Shown piece after piece: positions 8,912 to 17,697 of a DNA stretch of 64,000 bases. Source of the stretch: Granulicella pectinivorans. Lineage in GTDB: Bacteria > Acidobacteriota > Terriglobia > Terriglobales > Acidobacteriaceae. The DNA lies in NCBI RefSeq assembly GCF_900114625.1, contig NZ_FOZL01000001.1:1302001-1366000 (forward strand), read 5' to 3'. A program made the translations under genes and the position numbers. Below the pieces are notes generated by a model. The model was not told where the DNA came from and did no database searches. It saw only the letters and a list, made by a program, of their open reading frames with translations. Each line of letters starts with the position of its first letter. Within the stretch, counting starts at the first letter, position 1.

Positions 8912-9463
8912 CTAGGACTGGATCCGGCCGGCCAGGCCTGCAAGCGCATTCCATCTGGGGTCGACTGCTGTCGACTCGCAGTTGCAGGAAGCTGAGTTCA
9001 GATTCTGGCCACAGCGCGGGCAAAGCCCTTTACAGTCCGGTGTGCAGAGGGTTCGGGCTGGCAGGGAGAGAAGCACCTGTTCGCGCACGACGTCCTCCAG
9101 CAGAAGACCGCTCTCGTCATAATACCCTATTTCGGTCTCATCTTCCGTAATGGCTCGCTCGCCGGCTTCGGCGTCGGCGTCCTGCGGTCGAAAGATGAGG
9201 TCGAAGGAGCCTTCGAGCGGAAACGGGACGGGTTCCACGCAGCGAGCGCAGAGGACTTCCAGGTTCCCCGTGTAGCTGGCTCGGAGGCGGATGTCGTTGA
9301 CGACATCGTTGTGTCCCCGGTTTTCGAGGAGGAGATCGGCGCGCCCGGTAACGGGCAGAGGCCCAATCTGCTGAACGTCGGGGGCGTAGTCGAGCACGCC
9401 GGGGGCGATATTTTCGGCGAACTCTAACGGTTCGTGTTCGAGTTGCAGGGGCGTAATGAGCAT
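8912..9463 (-). CDS. DUF177 (YceD) family protein
   Basis: A 183-residue member of the DUF177/YceD family. The E. coli homologue is linked to 23S rRNA accumulation, and the plant homologue takes part in 23S rRNA processing. The start is ATG 9463. A CARC motif near residue 85 and the C-terminal C-rich part (CTPDCKGLCPRCG and CNCE) give a putative metal-binding knuckle typical of non-proteobacterial members. It leads the rpmF-plsX operon with about 60 bases between it and rpmF. Confidence 0.9.
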   Translation of the reverse strand: MLITPLQLEHEPLEFAENIAPGVLDYAPDVQQIGPLPVTGRADLLLENRGHNDVVNDIRLRASYTGNLEVLCARCVEPVPFPLEGSFDLIFRPQDADAEAGERAITEDETEIGYYDESGLLLEDVVREQVLLSLPARTLCTPDCKGLCPRCGQNLNSASCNCESTAVDPRWNALAGLAGRIQS

Positions 9464-9630
9464 GGGTTCAGGTCCGTACTTTCTGTTCCAAGGGTAGGAC
9501 TGTTTGGGGTGGGGGTCAATGTTTGACCGCGACACCCCGAGTGGCATCACGAGACGGGAAGTTTGGTCACCTCATCCACGGTCCAGTAAACCGTAGAGGC
9601 AATCAGATCAGACCGGGTGCGCAAAGGAAA

Positions 9631-9656
9631 CGGGCTACTCCTGATGGAGTAGCCCG
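9631..9656 (-). terminator. Probable acnA terminator hairpin
   Basis: A perfect 11-bp stem (cgggctactcc / ggagtagcccg) with a four-base loop lies 20 bases beyond the acnA stop. Read on the minus strand it is followed by TTTCCTTTG, and on the plus strand by TTGTTTTG, so it may work in both directions. Confidence 0.7.
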
Positions 9657-9675
9657 TTGTTTTGTTGCAAGGCGT

Positions 9676-12576
9676 TTACTTTGCGGCAAGTTGGCGGAGG
9701 ACGTACTGCAGAATGCCGCCGTGCTGGTAGTAGAGGATCTCCTGTGGGGTATCGATCCGGACCATCACGGGGAACTCGTTGGTGGTACCGTCGGGGGCGG
9801 TGGTCTTCACCAGCAGGCTCTTGCCGTTGGCGAAGCCTGAGTCGAGCATCGCCTTCAGGTCGCCGGGGTTTTCGCCGAGCGTGAAGGTCTCCTCGCCGGT
9901 CAACAGGTGCGATTCGACGCTCTCCCCGGGCTGGAACTGCAAGGGCAGGATGCCCATGCCGACCAGGTTGGAGCGGTGGATGCGCTCGTAGCTCTCGGCG
10001 ATGACGAACTTGATGCCGAGGAGGCGTGGTCCCTTGGCGGCCCAGTCGCGCGAGGAGCCCGAACCGTACTCCTTGCCGGCGAGGATGGCAAGGGGGGTGC
10101 CGCGTTCGGCGTAGGCGACCGAGGCGTCGTAGATGGACATGCCGGTGCCTTCGGGGAGGAGACGGGTTACGCCGCCTTCCGTGCCGGGAGCCAGCTTGTT
10201 CTTCAGGCGGACGTTGGCGAACGTTCCGCGGACCATGACCTCGTGGTTGCCGCGGCGGCTGCCGTAGGAGTTGAAGTCCGCAGGCTTCACGCCGTGGTCT
10301 TCGAGGTACTTGCCGGCGGGGCCGTTGCGCTTGATGGAGCCGGCTGGGGAGATGTGATCGGTGGTGACCGAATCTCCCAGGACGGCGAGGACGCGGGCGC
10401 CGGTGATGTCCTCGACCGGCGCGGGAGTGGCGGGCATGCCGTCGAAGTACGGCGCCTTGCGGATGTAGGTGGAGTCGGGCTCCCATCCGTAGGTGTCGCC
10501 TTCGGGGAACTTGAGGTGCTGCCAGTTCTGGTCGCCGTCGGAGACGGTGGAGTACTGGTGGCGGAACATGGCGGCGTCGATGGAGCTGGAGACGGCTTCG
10601 TTCACCTCAGCCTGGCTGGGCCAGATGTCCTTCAGGTAGATCGGCGCGCCGGTCTTGTCGGTTCCCAGAGGATCGGTGTCGAAGTTGTGGCTGATGTGGC
10701 CGGCGAGGGCGTAGGCGACGACGAGCGGCGGGCTCATCAGGTAATTGGCGCGAACTTCGGCGGAGATACGGCCCTCGAAGTTGCGATTGCCGGAGAGGAC
10801 GGAGACGGCGACGAGGTTGTGGTCCTCGATGGCCTTGGAGACGTCGGTGGGCAGGGGGCCCGAGTTCCCGATGCAGGTGGTGCAGCCGTAGCCGACGACC
10901 TGGAAGCGAAGCGCGTCGAGGTACGGCATGAGGCCGGCGCGGACGTAGTAGTCGGTGACGACGCGGGAGCCCGGGGCGAGGGAGCTCTTGACCCAGGGTG
11001 GGGTGCGGAGGCCCTTCTCGACAGCCTTCTTGGCGAGCAGGCCGGCGGCCATCATGACGTAGGGGTTGGAGGTGTTGGTACAGGAGGTGATGGCGGCGAT
11101 GACGATGGAGCCGTCCGAGAGGTAGGGCTCTGGGTCGACGCCGAAGCGGCCCTGGATGCTGGTGACGGGGGCTTCGACGTGAATCGCTGCGGGGCCGGGC
11201 GTCAGGGTGGCTACGGGGACGAGATCGCCCGAGACGGCGGGTGCAGGGGAGCCGAGCGAGGCGGTGAGGTCACCATGGGCGCTGGCGTGTCCGCCCTCGC
11301 CTTCCCACCGGACCATCTGCCGCGCGGCCTGCTTGTTGGCGTTGGGGCCGAGCAGCGCGGGGAGCTGCTGCGCGAAGCTGGTCGCGGCCTGCGAGAGGAG
11401 GACGCGGTCCTGGGGACGCTTGGGGCCGGCGACCGAGGGTTCCACAGTGGCCAGGTCAAGCGAAAGCGTTGCGCTGTAGACGGCTTCGGGTGCGTCGGGC
11501 GTATGGAAGAGACCCTGCTCGCGGTAGTAGGCCTCAACGAGGGCGATCTGGTCGTCGGTGCGGCCGGTCAGGCGCAGGTAGTTGAGGGTTTCCCTGTCGA
11601 CGGGGAAGATGCCGCAGGTGGCGCCGTATTCGGGGGCCATGTTGGCGATGGTGGCGCGGTCGGCGAGTGGGAGCTCGGTGATGCCGGGGCCGTAGAACTC
11701 GACGAACTTGCCGACGACGCCCAGCTTGCGGAGCGCTTCGGTGACGGTCAGGACGAGATCGGTGGCGGTGGTGCCTTCCTTGAGCTTGCCGGTCAGCTTG
11801 AAGCCGACGACCTGGGGGACGAGCATGGAAACCGGCTGGCCGAGCATGGCGGCCTCTGCCTCGATGCCGCCGACGCCCCAGCCGAGAACGCCGAGACCGT
11901 TGACCATGGTGGTATGGGAGTCGGTGCCGACGAGCGTGTCGGGATAGGCGACGACTTCGCCGTTCGCGTCAGGCTGCGTGGTGAAGACGACGCGGGCGAG
12001 GTACTCGAGGTTGACCTGGTGGCAGATGCCCATCCCCGGCGGCACGGCGGAGAAGTTGTTGAAGGCAGTCTGGCCCCACTTGAGGAAGGCGTAGCGCTCG
12101 CGGTTGCGCTGGAACTCCAATGCGGCGTTTAAGTCATAGGCATTGGTCGTCCCGAACTCGTCGACCTGGACCGAGTGGTCGATGACCAGTTCGGCGGGCT
12201 GCAGGGGGTTGATCTTTTCCGGGTCGCCGCCGAGGGCGCGCATGGCGTCACGCATGGCGGCGAGATCGACGATAGCTGGAACGCCGGTGAAGTCCTGCAT
12301 CAGCACGCGGGCGGGCATGTAAGCGATCTCGCGGGAGGGTTCGGCCTTGGCGTCCCAGTTGGCGAGGAAGCGGATGTCGTCGGCGGTGACGGACGAGCCG
12401 TCTTCGTGGCGGAGGAGGTTTTCCAGCAGGATACGGAGGGAGAAGGGGAGCTTGGTGAGGTCGATGCCGGCTTCGGTCAGGGCCTGCAGGCGATAGAGCG
12501 AGACGGTCTTGCCGCCGGAGGTCAGGGTGGATTTAGCGTGGAAGGAATCTGGGTGGACAGCGACGTCGTTCGACAT
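9676..12576 (-). CDS. acnA: Aconitate hydratase A
   Basis: The 966-residue enzyme isomerises citrate to isocitrate in the TCA cycle through a 4Fe-4S cluster. The three cluster cysteines are visible in SCTNTSNP and GCTTCIGNSGPL, and KEYGSGSSRDWAAKG near the C-terminus is the swivel-domain signature. The order is that of the AcnA/IRP branch. It is some 60-70 residues longer than common AcnA proteins; much of the extra sequence seems to be an alanine/glycine/proline-rich stretch (about residues 425-470) between the core and the cluster cysteines. It appears monocistronic, with its own terminator hairpin downstream. Confidence 0.96.
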   Translation of the reverse strand: MSNDVAVHPDSFHAKSTLTSGGKTVSLYRLQALTEAGIDLTKLPFSLRILLENLLRHEDGSSVTADDIRFLANWDAKAEPSREIAYMPARVLMQDFTGVPAIVDLAAMRDAMRALGGDPEKINPLQPAELVIDHSVQVDEFGTTNAYDLNAALEFQRNRERYAFLKWGQTAFNNFSAVPPGMGICHQVNLEYLARVVFTTQPDANGEVVAYPDTLVGTDSHTTMVNGLGVLGWGVGGIEAEAAMLGQPVSMLVPQVVGFKLTGKLKEGTTATDLVLTVTEALRKLGVVGKFVEFYGPGITELPLADRATIANMAPEYGATCGIFPVDRETLNYLRLTGRTDDQIALVEAYYREQGLFHTPDAPEAVYSATLSLDLATVEPSVAGPKRPQDRVLLSQAATSFAQQLPALLGPNANKQAARQMVRWEGEGGHASAHGDLTASLGSPAPAVSGDLVPVATLTPGPAAIHVEAPVTSIQGRFGVDPEPYLSDGSIVIAAITSCTNTSNPYVMMAAGLLAKKAVEKGLRTPPWVKSSLAPGSRVVTDYYVRAGLMPYLDALRFQVVGYGCTTCIGNSGPLPTDVSKAIEDHNLVAVSVLSGNRNFEGRISAEVRANYLMSPPLVVAYALAGHISHNFDTDPLGTDKTGAPIYLKDIWPSQAEVNEAVSSSIDAAMFRHQYSTVSDGDQNWQHLKFPEGDTYGWEPDSTYIRKAPYFDGMPATPAPVEDITGARVLAVLGDSVTTDHISPAGSIKRNGPAGKYLEDHGVKPADFNSYGSRRGNHEVMVRGTFANVRLKNKLAPGTEGGVTRLLPEGTGMSIYDASVAYAERGTPLAILAGKEYGSGSSRDWAAKGPRLLGIKFVIAESYERIHRSNLVGMGILPLQFQPGESVESHLLTGEETFTLGENPGDLKAMLDSGFANGKSLLVKTTAPDGTTNEFPVMVRIDTPQEILYYQHGGILQYVLRQLAAK

Positions 12577-12859
12577 GCGTGGTTCTCCTAAGGGGATACT
12601 TGGGTACGTTGGTGCGGTAGAGTTCGCCGGCGGGGCGAGGAGAAGGGATAGAGCTCAGGCGCGTCCGCGGTCGCGGCGGCCGTGACGAAAGCGCTTCAAA
12701 ATGGGGCAGCGCGGGCTCATAGAGTGGATTTTACTCCGAACGTGTTTCTTCTGGCAGGGCGTCGGTTGAGCTTTTTGTGGACGCGAACCACAGAGCGTGC
12801 ATCACACGTACTTAGTCCGCCGGCAACGGATGGGCGGAACGGTTTCGGAGAAGAGTGCC

Positions 12860-14380
12860 ATGAACGGTATCAAGCGAGTTTTGATGGGCGCGGTTGCGCT
12901 GGCAGCGGTAGCAGGCATCTCGGGCTGCAAGAGCAACCAGGCGACCCCGGCAACGATCATCGACAACAGCGGCCAGGATCCAGCGGCGGCGAATCTTGCC
13001 CCGGTGGATCCCAATGCCCCGGTGACATCGGCACCTGCGCAGAGCGCCCAGGCACCTGCGCGGACGCGCGTGCTTGGCCAACAGCAGGCCTACCAGCCTG
13101 CGCAGAGCGGCGAGGCGTATCCGCAGCAGCAGCCGGCCTACGATTCCAATCAGCAGAGTGGCAACTACGGCTACGACAACGATCAGCAGGCCGTCGACGA
13201 TCTCTACGATACGGTGGAAGAGGCGAGCGCTCCTCCTCCTCCGCTTCCTGTCTACGACCAGCCCGAGGCTCCCGAGCCGAACGATATCTGGACCCCTGGC
13301 TACTGGAACTATGCGAACGCAGGCTACTACTGGGTTCCGGGCGTGTGGGTTGCGGCACCGTACGCCGGAGCTCTTTGGACGCCCGGATACTGGGGTGCCT
13401 ATGGCGGCCGCTATCGCTTCCACCATGGCTTCTGGGCCCGCCACATCGGCTTCTACGGCGGGATCAACTACGGCTTCGGCTACATTGGAACCGGCTATGA
13501 GGGCGGCTACTGGCGCGGCAACGACTTTTACTACAACCGCTCGGTCAACCGCATCAACGAACGCAACATCCGGAACGTCTACGTGCGGAATGTGACGATC
13601 AACAACACCGTCATCAACAACCGTGTCTCCTACAACGGCGGACGCGGCGGCATCGATGCTCGTCCACGCCCGCAGGAGCTCGCCGTTCTGCGCGAGCAGC
13701 GCACGCCTCCCATGCAGACGCAGGTGCAGTTCCGCCAGCAGGCTGCGGCGAATCCGCGGCAGTTCTATAACCAGAATCATGGCCAGCCTGCTGTGATTGC
13801 CGCGGCGCGTCCGGTGTCGGCGGTTCGCATGCAGGCTCCGGCACAGGGATTTGTGGGGCAGCAGAACCGTCCAGGCCAGCCGAACAATCCCCAGCAGCGT
13901 AACCAGCAGCAGCAACAGCAGCGTACTGCGCAGGTGCAGCAGCAACAGCGGAACCAGCAGGCGCAGCAACAGCAGCGGAACGTGCAGGAGCAGCAGCAGA
14001 ACCAGAGGAACGCGCAGGTTCAGCAGCAGCGCACGCAGCTGAACCAGCAACAGCAGCAGCGTACCCAGCAGGCGCAGCAACAGCAACGCAACGCGCAGGT
14101 CCAGCAGCAGACGCAGCAGCGGAATCAGCAGGCGCAACAGCAGCAGAGGGCTGCCCAGGCTCAGCAGCAGACCCAGCAGCGCAACCAGCAGATGCAACAG
14201 CAGAGGGTGCAACAGCAACAGAGGGCACAGCCGCAGGTCGCTCGTCCTCAGGCCCAGGCTGCACCCCGCCCGGCGCCCCAGCAGCAGGCCCGTCCGGCTG
14301 CCCCGCAGCAGCACGCCGCACCGGCTCCTCACGGGGGCGGTGGTGGCGGTCAGCCCCATGAGGGCGGCGGACGCCGCTAA
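12860..14380 (+). CDS. YXWGXW-repeat lipoprotein with glutamine-rich tail
   Basis: Start ATG 12860 follows GGAGAAGAG; an ATG at 12830 is also in frame. The 506-residue product has a lipoprotein signal (ISGC, lipidated C23), a proline/alanine linker, then a tryptophan/tyrosine/glycine-rich domain with WTPGYWNY, YYWVPGVWV and WTPGYWGAYGG, the YXWGXW repeat type found in outer-membrane or surface proteins. Residues from about 340 to the end are low-complexity, dominated by glutamine with asparagine, arginine and alanine in QQQQRNQQAQ-like units, ending in a proline/histidine/glycine-rich tip. The tail is probably disordered and surface exposed. Function is unknown. A terminator follows at 14405. 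Confidence 0.8.
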   Translation: MNGIKRVLMGAVALAAVAGISGCKSNQATPATIIDNSGQDPAAANLAPVDPNAPVTSAPAQSAQAPARTRVLGQQQAYQPAQSGEAYPQQQPAYDSNQQSGNYGYDNDQQAVDDLYDTVEEASAPPPPLPVYDQPEAPEPNDIWTPGYWNYANAGYYWVPGVWVAAPYAGALWTPGYWGAYGGRYRFHHGFWARHIGFYGGINYGFGYIGTGYEGGYWRGNDFYYNRSVNRINERNIRNVYVRNVTINNTVINNRVSYNGGRGGIDARPRPQELAVLREQRTPPMQTQVQFRQQAAANPRQFYNQNHGQPAVIAAARPVSAVRMQAPAQGFVGQQNRPGQPNNPQQRNQQQQQQRTAQVQQQQRNQQAQQQQRNVQEQQQNQRNAQVQQQRTQLNQQQQQRTQQAQQQQRNAQVQQQTQQRNQQAQQQQRAAQAQQQTQQRNQQMQQQRVQQQQRAQPQVARPQAQAAPRPAPQQQARPAAPQQHAAPAPHGGGGGGQPHEGGGRR

Positions 14381-14404
14381 CGGAGTGGGGTGAGATCGGC
14401 AAAA

Positions 14405-14434
14405 GGGGACGCGGCTTCGGCTGCGTCCCTTTTT
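14405..14434 (+). terminator. Rho-independent terminator after the YXWGXW gene
   Basis: gggacgcggc, a TTCG tetraloop, and gctgcgtccc followed by five T form a stable hairpin with a U tract, 25 bases after the stop at 14380. Confidence 0.85.
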
Positions 14435-14557
14435 ACGCGGTGTCCGCTCCTCTCCAACGCATGCGAGCGCGGGGTTGGCCGTGAATACTCTTTATTTGCG
14501 GGCATCTGCACGTTCCCGCCAAGGCATCTCTCTTCCTGTGCTGTTTGAGGAGGAGTC

Positions 14558-14875
14558 ATGAAGATCGCAATGATGGCAGGATCGCTGGTTTTGGCCGCGG
14601 GGATGTTCACCTCTTCGGCAATCGCGCAGGAATCGCATGAGGACGCCAAGGCGCAGGTTGACGCGCACCAGGCGAAGCATCACACCAAGGCCAAGTTCGT
14701 GGGCGGCGGTGCCGTAGGCGGCGCTCTGATCGGCGCGAAGGTCGGTGGCCCTGTCGGTGCCGTGGCAGGCGCGGGTATCGGTGCCGGTGGCGGGCTGGTC
14801 GCACACCATATCGAAAAGAAGCACGCGATCAAGAAGAAGCAGGAAACCGGAAACCCGGGCGAGTATCCCCGCTAA
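14558..14875 (+). CDS. Small exported glycine-zipper protein
   Basis: A 105-residue protein with an excellent GAGGAGG ribosome site before ATG 14558. It has a signal peptide (MKIAMMAGSLVLAAGMFTSSAIAQ), a charged, histidine-rich linker and a glycine-zipper span VGGGAVGGALIGAKVGG with further GxxxG spacing up to residue 88, followed by a basic tail. Glycine zippers pack helices in membranes, so it may associate with the inner or outer membrane; the specific role is unknown. Its own terminator follows. Confidence 0.75.
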   Translation: MKIAMMAGSLVLAAGMFTSSAIAQESHEDAKAQVDAHQAKHHTKAKFVGGGAVGGALIGAKVGGPVGAVAGAGIGAGGGLVAHHIEKKHAIKKKQETGNPGEYPR

Positions 14876-14892
14876 CGAAGACCTCGTTGACG

Positions 14893-14924
14893 AAGGCCGT
14901 CCCTTACAGGGCGGCCTTTTTTTG
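14893..14924 (+). terminator. Rho-independent terminator after the glycine-zipper gene
   Basis: aaggccgtccc and gggcggcctt form a hairpin with one bulged base, followed by a run of T, about 18 bases after the stop at 14875. Confidence 0.85.
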
Positions 14925-14935
14925 TTGCCTCCTTG

Positions 14936-15748
14936 TTACTGTTCGACGACGGCCACCGCATCTTTCACGCTCATCTCGAAGGGCAGCAGCTTGAAGTCGC
15001 TGCGCTCGACATGCTCGTTCTTGCCCAGCGACTTGAACAGAATGGCCTTTCCGTTGATCGCCGTATCCACCACGACGGTCTTCCACTGGCCCGGTGCCAC
15101 CTGGTCGCGAGTCGTCGCAAAGCTCGATCCGGCGTGCACGGTTGCCAGCCCGAACCCCACGCTGACATCCTTCGCCAGGCTCGCCTTGATCGTATGCAGA
15201 CGCTCCGCGCGATTGTCGATCGAGACCGTGCCCGACATCCCATGGAGCACCTTCTCCTCCATCGACTGCGTCTGGTAGGCGGGATCGGGGCGGAAGTCGA
15301 TCATGGTCAGATTGCCCTCTTTCCGCAGATTCTCCAGCAGAAACGCCTTCGGAAGCAGATCGAGCATGGCCTTGGCCTTGTCTTCGTCGTTCTTCCTGGC
15401 ATGCTCGGCGGCGATAAAGTCCGCTGGGTTGGTGGCGATCCCGGCCAGCCGCCCGCGCTCGCGACCCACCCGGTCGGGGGAGAGCGGCGTGCCGTCCTCT
15501 TCGAGCAGAAACCGCACCTTGCCATCGCTGGTCTCGGCGATCCGCTCCTTCCAAAGATGGTTCCCGGTGCGTTCGGACCGTTCCGTCGCGGTATAGGCGA
15601 AATGCTGCTTGTGCAGCGCCGCATCGTCCTCATGCGCGACCATCTGCTGAATGATCTCGACGGGACTCTGCGCCTGCATCAACGGGGCGGCGGACGGGAC
15701 CAGGGTGAGCGCGAAGAGGAGACGGAGGGTCTTGCCGGAAGACGTCAT
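14936..15748 (-). CDS. Exported protein of unknown function
   Basis: A 270-residue protein with a signal peptide ending near residue 27 (LMQAQ). The mature part starts with a helical segment, then strands containing KVRFLLEEDGTPLSPDRVGRE and closing strands with IDFRPDPAYQ. The pattern of a short helix followed by a curved sheet is reminiscent of LolA-like periplasmic lipid-binding proteins often seen in Acidobacteriota, but I cannot show the family. It is convergent with the glycine-zipper gene and divergent from the next gene. Confidence 0.65.
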   Translation of the reverse strand: MTSSGKTLRLLFALTLVPSAAPLMQAQSPVEIIQQMVAHEDDAALHKQHFAYTATERSERTGNHLWKERIAETSDGKVRFLLEEDGTPLSPDRVGRERGRLAGIATNPADFIAAEHARKNDEDKAKAMLDLLPKAFLLENLRKEGNLTMIDFRPDPAYQTQSMEEKVLHGMSGTVSIDNRAERLHTIKASLAKDVSVGFGLATVHAGSSFATTRDQVAPGQWKTVVVDTAINGKAILFKSLGKNEHVERSDFKLLPFEMSVKDAVAVVEQ

Positions 15749-15868
15749 AGTTGAATCAGATGCTATCGGAGCTTAAGGCATCATGAAGAGTTCGTCATTC
15801 AACCCCATGCAAACAATCAGTTTTTATCTCCGGGGAACTTTGGAGAGCCAAACTTCGTTTTCTCTTCC

Positions 15869-16885
15869 ATGCCTCGATCGTTCGTAGCCGCCCTGTGCCT
15901 CTTTTCCATTGCCGCCTCCGCGCAGGAGACCGTGACGCTGCCCGCCAATACCCCCGTCACGGTCGAAACCGACGCTGCCCTGGTGCCCGCGAAGCTGAAC
16001 CCCGGCGACCCGGTCGATCTGAAGCTCGTGCATGCCGTCTGGGTAGGCTCCCGCCAGGTCGCACCCGCCGGAACGCTGCTGCACGGACACGTCGTCTCCG
16101 TCGCGCTGAAGCCGGTCGCGGTCGAAGTGGCGTCCGACCCCCTGCCGGTCAACGATGTGGCCGTGCCGCTCGCGGGCAATCCTCTGGCGTCGAACAAGGG
16201 CAAGCTTGTCCAGACGCCCGACCCCACCCCGAAGGAGCTTGAATGGCACTTCCGCTTGAGCGCCAAGGAGACGGCGGAGATCGCCGGCGTCGGTCTCGTG
16301 GCGCTTCCGTTCGTGGCCCTCGCCTCTCCGTTCATTCTCTACGAGGCGCTGCACAATGACGCGATGAAGCCCGATCACACCATTCAGGCCGGTCACCGGG
16401 CCCTGCTCCATACGGTCGCCGCCGCGCAGTTTCCAGCCAGCGCCCTGGCGGAGGAGACCTCCCAGTACTCGGGTCCTCCGCTCATCTATCTGGTGGACCG
16501 GCTTTATCAGAAGAACGGCAAGGTCTCCTGCGGAGCCGATCCCCTCCTCGGCCCGAAGCACCCCCACACCTCGATGATGCGCGTCGCCCCGCGCTCCTAC
16601 ACCTTCATCGCCGACCGCAAGGAGGACACGCAGGCCGTGGTCGAGGCGAAGCCGGATGGGCGATACCTCGTCTACCACGATCGCGCCGGCCTGCACGCGG
16701 TCGGGCTCGCGGGCCGCCCGGATCTGGTGGAACGTCTGCCGAAGATCGAGGACAAGACCGTCTTCCTCTACGACGTGGCGAAGATGCAGCCCGGCGACCA
16801 GGAGGGCGTCGACCGCGATCTGGCGCGCGGGGGATGCGGTTTGGCCAAGCAGCTTCACACGCGAGAGAAAAAGCCTCAGCCGTAG
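15869..16885 (+). CDS. Exported protein of unknown function
   Basis: A 338-residue protein with a short signal peptide (MPRSFVAALCLFSIAASAQ). Residues 20-90 (TLPANTPVTVETDAALVPAKLNPGD...GTLLHGHV) look like the beta-barrel domain found in Acidobacteriota proteins annotated as hypothetical, with similarity in style to TrbI/VirB10-type 'setting of tunable barrel' repeats. A hydrophobic stretch VALPFVALASPFIL lies near residue 150. No catalytic motif is visible and two cysteines are widely spaced. Confidence 0.6.
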   Translation: MPRSFVAALCLFSIAASAQETVTLPANTPVTVETDAALVPAKLNPGDPVDLKLVHAVWVGSRQVAPAGTLLHGHVVSVALKPVAVEVASDPLPVNDVAVPLAGNPLASNKGKLVQTPDPTPKELEWHFRLSAKETAEIAGVGLVALPFVALASPFILYEALHNDAMKPDHTIQAGHRALLHTVAAAQFPASALAEETSQYSGPPLIYLVDRLYQKNGKVSCGADPLLGPKHPHTSMMRVAPRSYTFIADRKEDTQAVVEAKPDGRYLVYHDRAGLHAVGLAGRPDLVERLPKIEDKTVFLYDVAKMQPGDQEGVDRDLARGGCGLAKQLHTREKKPQP

Positions 16886-16944
16886 CCTTGTCCGCATTGC
16901 GAATTCCAGCGTCTGCATATCGTTTGGGCGATGATAAAGAAGCG

Positions 16945-17697
16945 ATGCCACTTTTTTACCTGCGGGATCTGACGGGGAAGCAGAGGAGCCAGACGGCGAA
17001 CCGTCATCTGGCCTGCTTTCTCGCGTTCGTCGCGGGGGCTGTGAATGCGGGTGGATATCTCGCCGTGCGGCAGTACACGTCGCATATGTCGGGGATCGTC
17101 TCCTCCATGGCGGATAACCTTGCGCTCGGGCAGGTGCGGCCAATGCTGGCCGGGGCCGGCGCGCTGGCCTGCTTTATGCTGGGTGCGGCGTCGACGGCCA
17201 TCCTCGTCAACTGGGCGCGGCGGCGCAATCTGGAGAGCGAGTATGCGCTTCCGTTGTGCGTGCAGGCGTGCCTGCTGGTGTGCTTCGCGCTGATGGGCGG
17301 CCGTCTGCAGCAGCATGCGTGGCTCGCCGTGTCGGCTACGGTGGCCCTGCTGTGCTACACCATGGGGCTGCAGAACGCGATGATCACGAAGATCTCGCAC
17401 GCGGAGATGAGGACGACCCATGTCACCGGCATGGTGACCGATATCGGAATCGAGTTGGGCAAGATGGTGTACTGGGGCACGTCCGCGCAGGGCGTCCCGG
17501 TGCGTGCCGATATGGCGAAGCTGACGCTTCTGGGGACGCTGGTCGGGTTGTTCTTCGTCGGTGGCGTGGTGGGCGCCGTGGCGTTCAAACACGAGGGCTT
17601 TCTCTCGGCGCTCCCTCTCGCGGGGCTTCTCCTGGTGCTCGCCGTGATGCCTGTGCTGGAGGATTTCGGGTTCCATCTGCGGGTGGCGCGGCGATGA
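16945..17697 (+). CDS. DUF1275 (YoaK-like) membrane protein
   Basis: Starting at ATG 16945, the 250-residue protein has six or so hydrophobic spans and the DUF1275 hallmarks FVAGAVNAGGYLAV, YTSHMSGIV and a central LQNAMITKIS...TTHVTGMVTDIG. Members are inner-membrane proteins of unknown transport role. The stop overlaps the prmC start (ATGA), so translation of the two is probably coupled although no functional link is known. In-frame sequence further upstream to 16834 overlaps the preceding gene and was not used. Confidence 0.88.
   Translation: MPLFYLRDLTGKQRSQTANRHLACFLAFVAGAVNAGGYLAVRQYTSHMSGIVSSMADNLALGQVRPMLAGAGALACFMLGAASTAILVNWARRRNLESEYALPLCVQACLLVCFALMGGRLQQHAWLAVSATVALLCYTMGLQNAMITKISHAEMRTTHVTGMVTDIGIELGKMVYWGTSAQGVPVRADMAKLTLLGTLVGLFFVGGVVGAVAFKHEGFLSALPLAGLLLVLAVMPVLEDFGFHLRVARR

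Noticed and set aside
9907..12132. Long plus-strand open frame opposite acnA (741 codons)
   Set aside because: acnA on the minus strand is unmistakable; the opposite frame is glycine/valine/aspartate-rich nonsense from antisense of a GC-rich gene with no ribosome site.
13880..14240. CAG-rich repeats as a possible CRISPR array or tandem repeat locus
   Set aside because: No regular spacer length; the units encode a glutamine-rich tail in frame and are of variable size.
12812..14359. Leucine-rich minus-strand frame opposite the YXWGXW gene
   Set aside because: Leucines are the complement of the CAG glutamine codons; not a gene.
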